This document shows, piece after piece, positions 7,759 to 14,840 of a DNA stretch of 46,161 bases. The position numbers and the translations under genes were made by a program. The notes beneath the pieces were generated by a model. The model was not told the DNA's origin and made no database searches. It saw nothing but the letters and a program-made list of their open reading frames with translations. Source of the DNA: Acidimicrobiaceae bacterium (GTDB taxonomy: Bacteria; Actinomycetota; Acidimicrobiia; Acidimicrobiales; RAAP-2); NCBI GenBank assembly GCA_003153575.1, contig PLZW01000030.1:1-46161 (forward strand), written 5' to 3'. Within the stretch, counting starts at the first letter, position 1. Every line of letters starts with the position of its first letter.

Positions 7759-8976
7759 GTGCAGGGCGACCCTCCAGACGACCTCGGCGCGCCCCTCGAC
7801 GACGGCGCCGAGGACGACGGCCCGCTCCGGGGTTGGGTCGCGCCGGATGACCGCCTGTGGCTCCATCCCTCCGAGCGGGCGGCCGCCGGTCCGCGCCCGG
7901 CCCGTCCGATGCCGACCCGGACCTTGGGTACCCACTGGCTGGTCGGCGGCCTGACCGCCTGCGTGGCCCTGACAGTGGTCGTGGTCGGCATGGTGCTGGT
8001 GGTCGCCGACGGCGCGCGCGACGCCTCCACGACGACCGGCAGTTGGGTATCCGGCGTGCCCACCACCGAGGCCGACCTCAGTCAGCTGACCGACGTGAAG
8101 AGGATGGCGGCCGTGGCCACGCCGGCCCACGACTCGACCGTGGCCCTCCTGGTGCACCGGGCCTCGGGCACCTCGGTGGCCACCGGGGTGGTGGCCGAGT
8201 CCGGCGGCATCGTCGTGGTGCTGCAGCCGATGGTGGCCCGGGCGCTGTCCGTGACGGTGGTCGAGCCGGACGGCACCCGCCAGGATGCGGTCCCGGTGGG
8301 GACCGACGCCACCACCGGGATCACCGTGCTGCGCATCGCCGACGATCTGCCGGCCGCCCAGTTCACCGATGGCGACCCGCCCACCGGATCGGTCGTCGTC
8401 GCCATGGCCGAGCAGCGGGGGACGTCGACCCGCAGCACGCCCAACCTCCGTCTCTACGCCGGCACGGTCCTCTTCGCCGGCATGCCCACCGGTACCTGGC
8501 AGGGGACCGGGTTCTGCGCCACAGGGGTGGCCGCTCCCCTGTCCCCGGGCGATATGGGCAGCCCGTTGGTCGACGCCAGCGGCGCCGTGGTCGGGGTCCT
8601 CGACACGGTGGTCGGCACCGGACGCCAGCGGACCTCGGTCTTCCTCCCGGCCGAGCTGGTGCGCGACGTGGCCGCCCAGATCGTCAGCCGCGGCTCGGTC
8701 GACCACGGGACCCTCGGACTCGGCGTGTCCGACGCGCCCACGGTGGCGGGCGTCGGCGGCGGCGCCCGGGTGGAGTCGGTCGCGACCGGTGGCGCCGGCG
8801 CCATGGCCGGCCTGCGGGACGGCGACGTGGTGGTGGAGGTGGACGGCCATGCCGTGCGGTCGGTGGCCGAGCTCGCCACCCGCCTCTACGGCGACCCGCC
8901 CGGGACCCCGCTCCGCTTCGCCGTGGTGCGGGACGGGGCCACCATCACCACCATGGTGGTACTGACCGACGGGTGA
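7759..8976 (+). CDS. membrane-anchored HtrA-like PDZ protein, catalytic triad lost (pseudoprotease)
   Basis: 405 residues. An acidic cytoplasmic tail contains the motif PDDRLWLHPSE (29-39), which I know from actinobacterial HtrA-type proteins. A single membrane helix follows at about 62-83, then a trypsin-like fold at 115-310 and a PDZ domain at about 318-402. By motif alignment the three catalytic positions are replaced: the usual His region reads VVLQPMV, the Asp of TDLAVL reads TGITVL with Gly187, and the Ser of GNSGGPL reads GDMGSPL with Met at the serine position. The fold and PDZ domain are kept, so a binding or regulatory role is more likely than proteolysis. The GTG start fits the TATCCT box seven bases upstream. 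It lies between mreB and the DUF2342 protein, another degenerate protease. Confidence 0.85.
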   Translation: MQGDPPDDLGAPLDDGAEDDGPLRGWVAPDDRLWLHPSERAAAGPRPARPMPTRTLGTHWLVGGLTACVALTVVVVGMVLVVADGARDASTTTGSWVSGVPTTEADLSQLTDVKRMAAVATPAHDSTVALLVHRASGTSVATGVVAESGGIVVVLQPMVARALSVTVVEPDGTRQDAVPVGTDATTGITVLRIADDLPAAQFTDGDPPTGSVVVAMAEQRGTSTRSTPNLRLYAGTVLFAGMPTGTWQGTGFCATGVAAPLSPGDMGSPLVDASGAVVGVLDTVVGTGRQRTSVFLPAELVRDVAAQIVSRGSVDHGTLGLGVSDAPTVAGVGGGARVESVATGGAGAMAGLRDGDVVVEVDGHAVRSVAELATRLYGDPPGTPLRFAVVRDGATITTMVVLTDG

Positions 8977-9032
8977 ATCGGACCGGCCCGGGCCACCTGG
9001 GTGCCCGCTGTCCGGTCGTCGGGGAGGCGCCG

Positions 9033-9038
9033 TAGCAT
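9033..9038 (+). promoter_or_regulatory. -10 box for the DUF2342 gene
   Basis: TAGCAT, six bases before ATG 9045. A GGGGAGG run lies upstream of the box rather than in Shine-Dalgarno position, which supports a leaderless start. Confidence 0.5.
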
Positions 9039-9044
9039 GGTCCC

Positions 9045-10310
9045 ATGACACCGCCCGATGCCGGGGACGCGGCCAACCCCTTCCAGTCGCTGCTCGGCGA
9101 CCTGATGCACATGCTCGGGTCCAATGGGCCCGACCTGTGGGAGATGACCCGGGCCTTCGCCCTCAACGTGGCCACCGGGGGGACCCCCGAGACGAATGTC
9201 GAGCCCCTCCAGCGCATCCAGGTGGAGCAGCTGTCCCGGGTGGCCGAGCTGAACGTCATCGAAGCCACCGGGATGCCGGTCACCCCGGACGGTCGCCGCC
9301 TCACCTGCGTGCCTGTCGGCCGCGGCGACTGGACGGTTCGGGCCCTGGAGTCGTGGCGACCCGTCCTCCAGGCCATGGCCGCCCCTGCCCAGGCTCCCGA
9401 CCCGCCGGCGGAGGACGCACACGCGACCGGGTCGTCGGACCTCGACCCCCATGATCCCGACCCCACCGGGGGCATGGCCGCCATGCTCGGACAGATGGCG
9501 TCCACCATCGGCCCCATGTTCTCCGGGCTCCAGGTCGGTTCCGTCGTCGGTCACCTGTCGCAGCGCACACTCGGGCAGTACCCGCTCGCCCTCCCCTGGT
9601 CACCGTCCGAGGAGCTGCTGCTCGTCACCTCGAACATCGTGGAGTTCGCGTCTGACTGGAGCCTGCCCGAGGAGGAGACGCTGCTCTGGGTGAGCGCCCG
9701 GGAGCTGGCGTCCAACTCCGTCCTCACCCGTCCCGCCATCCGCGCCCGGTTCGAGGAGCTCCTCCTCGCACTGGCCGGATCGCAGGCGGCCGCCCAGCAG
9801 GACCTGGCCGGTCGGCTCCGCGGACTGGGGGGCGGCGAGGAGATCGAGGCGGGCCTCGGAAGCGGGATGGATCTCGAGTCGCTGCAGGGGATGCTCGGCG
9901 ACCCCGAAGCCCTGCTCGGCGACCTGCTCACCCCCGAGACGCGCTACACCTCGGATCAGCTGACGTCACTGGCCGTGGTGGTCGACGCCTACGCCGACCA
10001 CATCGCCACCCTCGTCGGGACCAAGCTCGTCGGCGCCCACACCCAGCTGGCCGAGGCCTGGTACCGGCGCCGCACCGAACGGGGCAAGGGTGAGGAGGCG
10101 GCGGGCGCGCTCTTCGGTCTCGACCTCGACCAGTCCGCGGTGGACCGCGGCCGGGCGTTCGTGGCCGGCGTCATCGAGCGCGCCGGCCAGGACGGACTCG
10201 CCCGGCTCTGGGAGCCGGCGAGGAACCTGCCCACGCCCGCCGAGGTGGACGCGCCCGGGCTGTGGCTCGAGCGGATCGACCTGCCGCAGCCCGACGCCAC
10301 CGCGGGCTGA
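9045..10310 (+). CDS. DUF2342 / zincin-like metalloprotease family protein lacking the HExxH histidines
   Basis: 421 residues. The segment SNIVEFASDWSLP followed by LLWVSARELAS (about 196-223) corresponds to the family pattern of a helix ending in W-V-A-L-H-E-x-T-H. Here the site reads RELAS at 219-223, so the glutamate remains and both zinc-binding histidines are gone. The C-terminal VVVDAYADHIATLVG segment matches the conserved G/A-YA-D/E-H-V region. An insert of acidic, Pro-rich sequence lies at 113-142. Family members are annotated as zinc-dependent or coenzyme-F420-associated hydrolases. As read, this protein should not be an active zincin, which is a motif inference. ATG 9045 follows a TAGCAT box by six bases. 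The same family sits beside UPF0182 and the PDZ-Lon protease in mycobacteria as I recall. Confidence 0.8.
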   Translation: MTPPDAGDAANPFQSLLGDLMHMLGSNGPDLWEMTRAFALNVATGGTPETNVEPLQRIQVEQLSRVAELNVIEATGMPVTPDGRRLTCVPVGRGDWTVRALESWRPVLQAMAAPAQAPDPPAEDAHATGSSDLDPHDPDPTGGMAAMLGQMASTIGPMFSGLQVGSVVGHLSQRTLGQYPLALPWSPSEELLLVTSNIVEFASDWSLPEEETLLWVSARELASNSVLTRPAIRARFEELLLALAGSQAAAQQDLAGRLRGLGGGEEIEAGLGSGMDLESLQGMLGDPEALLGDLLTPETRYTSDQLTSLAVVVDAYADHIATLVGTKLVGAHTQLAEAWYRRRTERGKGEEAAGALFGLDLDQSAVDRGRAFVAGVIERAGQDGLARLWEPARNLPTPAEVDAPGLWLERIDLPQPDATAG

Positions 10311-10312
10311 CG

Positions 10313-10344
10313 GGCCGGTCGATCAGGCCGGTCGATCAGGCCGG
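10313..10344. repeat. 13-bp tandem repeat at convergent gene ends
   Basis: GGCCGGTCGATCA occurs twice head to tail (10313-10325, 10326-10338), followed by a partial copy. The second copy contains the stop codon of the minus-strand gene. The shorter core CCGGTCGATCAGG recurs at 12189-12201, over the stop codon of the second whiB. Confidence 0.7.
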
Positions 10345-10683
10345 GGTTTCGGTCACCGGTCCGACGGCCGCTTCAGGGGCGGGTGCCGCCGGCTCCTCCT
10401 CGGGCAGCCCGAGGTCCCACTCGATCAGGATGTTCTCCCGCTCGGCGTCCCGGACGACCCGCTCGCGGTTGCGGCGGTACTGGGGGTCGTGCGGGGGGAG
10501 GAGGACCAGTCGCGCATTGGTGCGGCGGCGGAACTCCTCGATGAGGGCCGGGTCGCCGAAGTCGCTGCGGACCTCCCAGTGGGGGGCGACCGGACCCAGG
10601 TAGACGATCCGCACGTGGCCCACCGGGGGCTGCGGTTCGGCATCCTCGTCAGGGAGGATCGGGTCATCGGTGACCGGGGTCAT
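10336..10683 (-). CDS. small conserved-looking hypothetical protein
   Basis: 115 residues, no recognised family. The N- and C-terminal tails are acidic and Pro/Ala rich. The central 70 residues (VRIVYLGPVAPHWEVRSDFG, EEFRRRTNARLVLLPPH) look like a small alpha/beta fold with many charged residues. No membrane segment, signal peptide or cysteine is visible. ATG 10683 has a GGAGGA ribosome site nine bases upstream. It converges with the DUF2342 gene across the 13-bp repeat and diverges from whiB. Codon use matches its neighbours, so it is likely real, but no function can be assigned. Confidence 0.6.
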   Translation of the reverse strand: MTPVTDDPILPDEDAEPQPPVGHVRIVYLGPVAPHWEVRSDFGDPALIEEFRRRTNARLVLLPPHDPQYRRNRERVVRDAERENILIEWDLGLPEEEPAAPAPEAAVGPVTETPA

Positions 10684-11009
10684 GGCAGTGGTTCCTCCTG
10701 GGACGGCAGTGTGGAGAGCCTACCGCCGACCGGGTGGGACCCTGACGGCGTCGGGGAAGGACCAGACGGCGGGCACCGGCCGGCAAGTCGGGGACGGTCA
10801 GGGACCAAGCCGGGACCAGCCAACACAGGGATTCATAAGAAGCCCCAGGTCACAGATAAGAATCCGGTGAGGAATCCCGCAGAACCCCGGTAATCCGCGC
10901 TGCCTCCGGGTGCGGGGCGCGACACTGGTCGTGCAACGGACGTCGGCGATCCGGCGGGCTCACCGCCCATCGAGAGCGCCGGACGGACCCTGAGGATCTT
11001 GGAGGATCC
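10684..11009. promoter_or_regulatory. intergenic region upstream of the first whiB
   Basis: 326 bases without a gene. It holds an AT-richer island (about 10828-10872) in which ATAAGAA occurs at 10835-10841 and again at 10856-10862, 21 bases apart on the same face of the helix. A strong TTGGAGGA ribosome site precedes ATG 11010. The spaced repeat looks like a regulator site or promoter, but the exact promoter was not resolved. Confidence 0.4.
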
Positions 11010-11261
11010 ATGGACACGGACTGGATGGAACTGGGGAAGTGCAAGGACCTGTCACCGTCCATCTTCTTCCCGAGTGACGGCGTCGGCGTACAGGAGGCCC
11101 AGCGCATCTGCGCCGAGTGCCCCGTCGCCGAGGCCTGTCTGGAGTACGCCCTCGCCGAGCGCGTCGACCACGGCGTGTGGGGCGGCAAGTCGGAGCGGGA
11201 GCGCCGCCGCATCCTGCGGCGCCGCCGGGTCGGACTCAGCGTCGTCGGCGCCGGCGCCTGA
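11010..11261 (+). CDS. WhiB family iron-sulfur transcription regulator
   Basis: 83 residues. The four cluster cysteines are Cys11, Cys34, Cys37 and Cys43, with the CxxCx5C arrangement of WhiB proteins. The GVWGG turn and a basic C-terminal tail (SERERRRILRRRR) follow. WhiB proteins bind a 4Fe-4S cluster and usually act with the principal sigma factor. GGAGG five bases before ATG 11010 supports the start. The long upstream region suggests complex control. It lies eight bases before the formimidoyltransferase gene on the same strand, so they may be cotranscribed. Which WhiB subclass it belongs to cannot be decided from this sequence alone. Confidence 0.93.
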   Translation: MDTDWMELGKCKDLSPSIFFPSDGVGVQEAQRICAECPVAEACLEYALAERVDHGVWGGKSERERRRILRRRRVGLSVVGAGA

Positions 11262-11269
11262 CCCTGGGA

Positions 11270-12151
11270 GTGGCACCGGCCGGCACGCCTGGACCGGCCG
11301 AGTGCGTCATCAACATCAGCGAGGGCCGCGACCGCTCGGTCATCGACGCCGTGGCCGGGGCCGGATCCGCGCTGGTCCTCGACGTGCACACCGATGCCGA
11401 ACACCACCGTTCGGTCCTGACCCTGGCCGGCGACCTCCCCGATGTCGAGTCGGCGGTCCGCCGGGTGGCCGCCCGTGCGGTGGACACCATCGACCTCTCC
11501 TCCCACCGCGGCGTCCACCCCCGGCTCGGTGCCGTCGACGTGGTCCCCTTCGTCCCCCTGGCCCGACCCGACGGCACGGTCACCCCATGGGAAGACATCG
11601 TGGCGGCCCGGGACGCCTTCGCGGCGTGGGCCGGGACGGCGCTCGGGGTCCCGTGCTTCCTCTACGGCCCGGAACGGACGCTCCCCGACGTGCGCCGGGG
11701 TGCGTTCACCACGCTGACCCCCGACACCGGGCCGCCGGCACCCCACCCCACGGCAGGGGCCACCGCCGTCGGGGCCCGGGACGTCCTGATCGCCTACAAC
11801 GTGTGGATCGCGGGCGGAACGGCCGATGACGGGCAGGCCGACGTCGACGTGGTCGCCGTGGCCCGACAACTCGCCGACGACCTACGTCGGCCCGGGCTAC
11901 GCACGCTCGGCCTGGCCGTCGGGGCCGGTGCCCAGGTCAGCTGCAACGTGGTGGACCCCGGCCTCGTCACCCTGGCCGAGGTGTTCGACGGAGTGGCACG
12001 GGGTGCCGATGAGCGCGGCTGCACGGTGGTGCGCGGTGAACTCGTCGGGTTGCTCCCCCGGTCCGCCCTGGCCGGCGTCCCGCCGTCACGGTGGGCCGAA
12101 CTCGGCCTGAGGGCCGAGGACACCATCGAATCCCGGCTGGGCACGGTGTAG
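11270..12151 (+). CDS. glutamate formimidoyltransferase (stand-alone)
   Basis: 293 residues, matching the transferase domain of formimidoyltransferase-cyclodeaminase without the cyclodeaminase part. The N-terminus reads CVINISEGRD, and the conserved catalytic segment is SSHRGVHPRLGAVDVVPFVP. Further family segments are GVPCFLYG and LIAYNVWI. The enzyme moves a formimino or formyl group between glutamate and tetrahydrofolate, as in histidine breakdown or folate recycling. No hut genes are near. GTG 11270 starts eight bases after the whiB stop, with weak ribosome-binding sequence and probable coupling. The context of a regulator plus folate enzyme parallels the folate/purine genes later in the window, but direct linkage is not shown. 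Confidence 0.85.
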   Translation: MAPAGTPGPAECVINISEGRDRSVIDAVAGAGSALVLDVHTDAEHHRSVLTLAGDLPDVESAVRRVAARAVDTIDLSSHRGVHPRLGAVDVVPFVPLARPDGTVTPWEDIVAARDAFAAWAGTALGVPCFLYGPERTLPDVRRGAFTTLTPDTGPPAPHPTAGATAVGARDVLIAYNVWIAGGTADDGQADVDVVAVARQLADDLRRPGLRTLGLAVGAGAQVSCNVVDPGLVTLAEVFDGVARGADERGCTVVRGELVGLLPRSALAGVPPSRWAELGLRAEDTIESRLGTV

Positions 12152-12155
12152 GTGA

Positions 12156-12174
12156 CCGGCCGACTGCCGGCCGG
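12156..12174. terminator. convergent hairpin between formimidoyltransferase and second whiB
   Basis: CCGGCC (12156-12161) pairs with GGCCGG (12169-12174) across a seven-base loop, in the 44-base gap between convergent genes. There is no T-run, so it is a candidate bidirectional terminator only. Confidence 0.4.
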
Positions 12175-12195
12175 CCCCCACACGGTACCGGTCGA

Positions 12196-12474
12196 TCAGG
12201 AAGCTGTCGCCGCCCGCCGCTGCATGGCCCGCTGACGCCGCAGCCGCCGTCGTTCGCGCTCGGACAACCCACCCCAGATGCCGAACTTCTCACCGTTGGC
12301 CAGCGCGTACTCGAGGCAGTCCTCACGCACGACGCATCCACGGCACACTTCCTTCGCCTCACGGGTGGACGCACCCCGCTCAGGAAAGAAGAGGTCGGGA
12401 TCGACCCCCATACAGTTTGCTTTGGTCTGCCATGTCCGTTCCTGGGGTCCGTACATCAATGACACCATGTCCAT
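12196..12474 (-). CDS. WhiB family iron-sulfur transcription regulator
   Basis: 92 residues. Cysteines in ANCMGVDPDLFFPERG and VCRGCVVREDC form the four-Cys WhiB set, followed by the FGIWGG turn and a strongly basic tail (RERRRLRRQRAMQRR). It resembles the WhiB1/WhmD type more than the redox WhiB3 type, but this is not certain. ATG 12474 (MDMVSL) is chosen because GGAGG lies seven bases before it; an upstream ATG at 12501 also has a GGAG. It converges with the formimidoyltransferase. The upstream sequence is AT-rich with an inverted repeat, fitting a regulated promoter. Confidence 0.92.
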   Translation of the reverse strand: MDMVSLMYGPQERTWQTKANCMGVDPDLFFPERGASTREAKEVCRGCVVREDCLEYALANGEKFGIWGGLSERERRRLRRQRAMQRRAATAS

Positions 12475-12806
12475 CGCCAGACCTCCCTCCCACTCATCCA
12501 TGCGACTCCGCGTGAAGCCGCATAGCACGGATGTAACTACAGGCATGTAATCCTTCCGCATAACTTCGGAAAACGCAAGAAAAATGTTCCAAGGAATTTG
12601 CGTCCCGTCTGCGGAGGGCACGACGGCACGCCACGCACGGGCCCCGCACGGCCTCCGTCGACCGGCACGCGGTCCGGCTCACTGCCCCACTGGCGCGTCC
12701 GGAGCAAGGCGATATACCGATCTGCCGCGTCGGAGGCACGCCTGTCCAGAAACCGGTTCGGATCGAAAACCGGCCACTTCTATTTGTCGATGAACCGGAG
12801 TGCCGC
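12475..12806. promoter_or_regulatory. intergenic region upstream of the second whiB with a palindrome
   Basis: 332 bases without a gene. It includes the AT-richest stretch noticed in the window (about 12520-12605). TTCCG at 12554-12558 and CGGAA at 12567-12571 form an inverted repeat with an eight-base spacer. On the minus strand, TTACAT occurs twice 14 bases apart just downstream of the palindrome. These suit an operator and promoter for whiB, but the transcription start was not resolved. The part near 12800 belongs to the 3' end of the VWA transcript. Confidence 0.4.
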
Positions 12807-14840
12807 TCAGCCGGCCCGGCGACCCCGTGACCGTACCGTCGTCTTGTGGTTGAGGAAGTCGACCAGGACGTAGTCGCCCAGTTCGCCGGGGGTGGTGGCG
12901 AAGGTCCGCCCCCGGTTGATGCGCGACAACTGGTCGACGAAGCCCCAGAGTCCCCGGTCGGGGTCGAGCAGGAAGGTGTTGATGGTGATGTCCGCCTTGG
13001 TGCACCGCATCACTTCGGCCAAGGTGAGTTCGAGGGTCTCGGGCCGGGGCGGGTAATTGAACTCGACGTCGTAGCCGAGGCCCCCGTCGTAGGGGACGAT
13101 GTGGGCGGTGGGCTCGCCGTCGGTGACGAGGATGATCTGCCTGGTCCCCTGCTGGTGGGCCAACATCTTGCGGGCCAGCATCAGCCCGTGCTGGAGGTTG
13201 GTCCCGTAGACGTAGTCCCAACTCACCGTCGGGAGGTCTTCGGGCTCGATCTCCCGGGCCACCTCGGAGAATCCGACCAGGCCCAGGTAGTCGCGGGGGA
13301 ATCTCGACGTGATGAGCGTGTGCAGCGCCATGGCCATCTTCTTGGCCGGCACGAAGTTGTCGCGCATGGGCATGGACAGCGAGAGGTCGAGGAGCAGCAC
13401 GGTGGCGGACCGGGTCAGGGCCTCGGTCTCGATGACCTCGAAGTCGTCGGGGTGGAGCCGGACCGGCACGCCGCTGCCGGCCCGCCGCACGGCGTTGTGG
13501 ACAGTGCGGGACAGGTCGAGGTTGAACGGGTCGCCGAATTCGTAGGGCTTGGTCGTCTCCTCGCGGTCGTGCCCGGTGCCCGTCCAGGTCGTGGCGTGGG
13601 TGCCGACGCGGTCCTTGGTCAGCTGGCCGAACAGATCCGAGAGGGCCTGCTGGCCGATCCGGCGGGTGCCCTTCGGGGTCAGTTCGAACCGGCCCTCGCG
13701 CTGGTCGATGAGCCCGGCCTCCTCCAGCTGTTTGGCCAGCTTGGCCAGCCGGTCGAGCGACTTGGCGGCGTCCTCGCCCAGACTCTTCGCCACCTTGTCC
13801 AGATCGACCTCGGACAGGGCCGCGGGTGAGTTGGCCGAGCGCAGGAAACCCTCGAGCTCATCCAGGTCACGGAGCCGTCCGGCGGCATCGGTGGCCTCGC
13901 CCATGCCCATCGGGTCGTCGCCCCGGAACCGGAAGCGGTTCTGCCATCCGGCGTCGGGAAACGCCTTCTGCAGGTTCTGGGCCAGCCGGTCCACCTGCCA
14001 GCGCAGGTCCATGTCCTCGAGCAGCGACTCGGCCAGACCTTGGAGTTGGGCCCGCTGCTCGGGCGACATCGAGTTCCACATCGCCTGGGCGGCGGCCATC
14101 CGTGCGGCCAGTTGCTCGAGGAGCTCGTCGAGGTCCTTGGGGTTGCCCGGGAACAGGTCGCCGAACTGCTCCATGAACGACTCGAAGCTCGGGTCGATCT
14201 CCTCGCCGGCCTCGCGCTGCTCCACCATACGGTTGAGGGCGTCGAAGGCCTGGCGCATGTGCTCGAGTTGGGCCGGGTCGGGGTTGGCCAGAGCATCGGA
14301 CATCTGGTCGAAGTAGGTCTTGGCCACCTCCTCCCGCAGGCGTTCCATCAATTCCTCGAAGTGCTCGCGGGCCTCGGACGAGACGAACTCGTAGTGCTGT
14401 AACCCCCGCACCTGGCCGGCCAAGTCGTTCGGGAGGAGGTCGAGCTGCATCCGGCGCTCGGCGGCCACCTGGTCGGTGACCTCCTGGCGACGCTGATCGC
14501 CCGAGTCGCGGGCGTCGGACTCCAGCTGCTCGATGCCCAGGCGCTCCTCGCGCAGCACGTCCTGGAGCTCTTCGGCGATCTCCGCGTAGGCACCACCGAG
14601 GTCCCCCTGCTCGAGCAGCTCCTCGCGTTCCATGCGCAGCTGGTCGAGGAGGTCGCGCAGGCCCTGGACCTGCTCGCCGTCGGGCGTCTGCCAGCCGCGG
14701 TTGAGCATCCGCTGCAGCGCCTCGTGGAGGTCGCCGTTGGCCAGCAGGTCGTCGGTCAACTGCTTCAGGACCGCGTCGGCGTCGTCGGCCGACGACGCCT
14801 GGGAGCCGTCCCACTTCCGGTAGTCGTACCGCCAGGTCAT
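12807..14840 (-). CDS. VWA domain protein, partner of the MoxR ATPase
   Basis: 677 residues. The first 330 residues are charged and helical, with long Glu/Gln/Leu stretches. A helix-turn-helix-like segment ending LIDQREGRFELTPKGTRRIG follows. The C-terminal 200 residues are a von Willebrand factor A domain with an intact metal site: DLSLS at 485-489, TNLQHGL, and VTDGEP. Together with the overlapping upstream AAA+ gene it forms a MoxR-VWA pair, a class used for metal insertion or complex remodelling. The ATG at 14840 overlaps the ATPase stop codon by four bases (ATGA), indicating coupled translation. No signal peptide or membrane segment is seen. The substrate is unknown; neighbours on both sides are unrelated (whiB, sdh). 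Confidence 0.88.
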   Translation of the reverse strand: MTWRYDYRKWDGSQASSADDADAVLKQLTDDLLANGDLHEALQRMLNRGWQTPDGEQVQGLRDLLDQLRMEREELLEQGDLGGAYAEIAEELQDVLREERLGIEQLESDARDSGDQRRQEVTDQVAAERRMQLDLLPNDLAGQVRGLQHYEFVSSEAREHFEELMERLREEVAKTYFDQMSDALANPDPAQLEHMRQAFDALNRMVEQREAGEEIDPSFESFMEQFGDLFPGNPKDLDELLEQLAARMAAAQAMWNSMSPEQRAQLQGLAESLLEDMDLRWQVDRLAQNLQKAFPDAGWQNRFRFRGDDPMGMGEATDAAGRLRDLDELEGFLRSANSPAALSEVDLDKVAKSLGEDAAKSLDRLAKLAKQLEEAGLIDQREGRFELTPKGTRRIGQQALSDLFGQLTKDRVGTHATTWTGTGHDREETTKPYEFGDPFNLDLSRTVHNAVRRAGSGVPVRLHPDDFEVIETEALTRSATVLLLDLSLSMPMRDNFVPAKKMAMALHTLITSRFPRDYLGLVGFSEVAREIEPEDLPTVSWDYVYGTNLQHGLMLARKMLAHQQGTRQIILVTDGEPTAHIVPYDGGLGYDVEFNYPPRPETLELTLAEVMRCTKADITINTFLLDPDRGLWGFVDQLSRINRGRTFATTPGELGDYVLVDFLNHKTTVRSRGRRAG

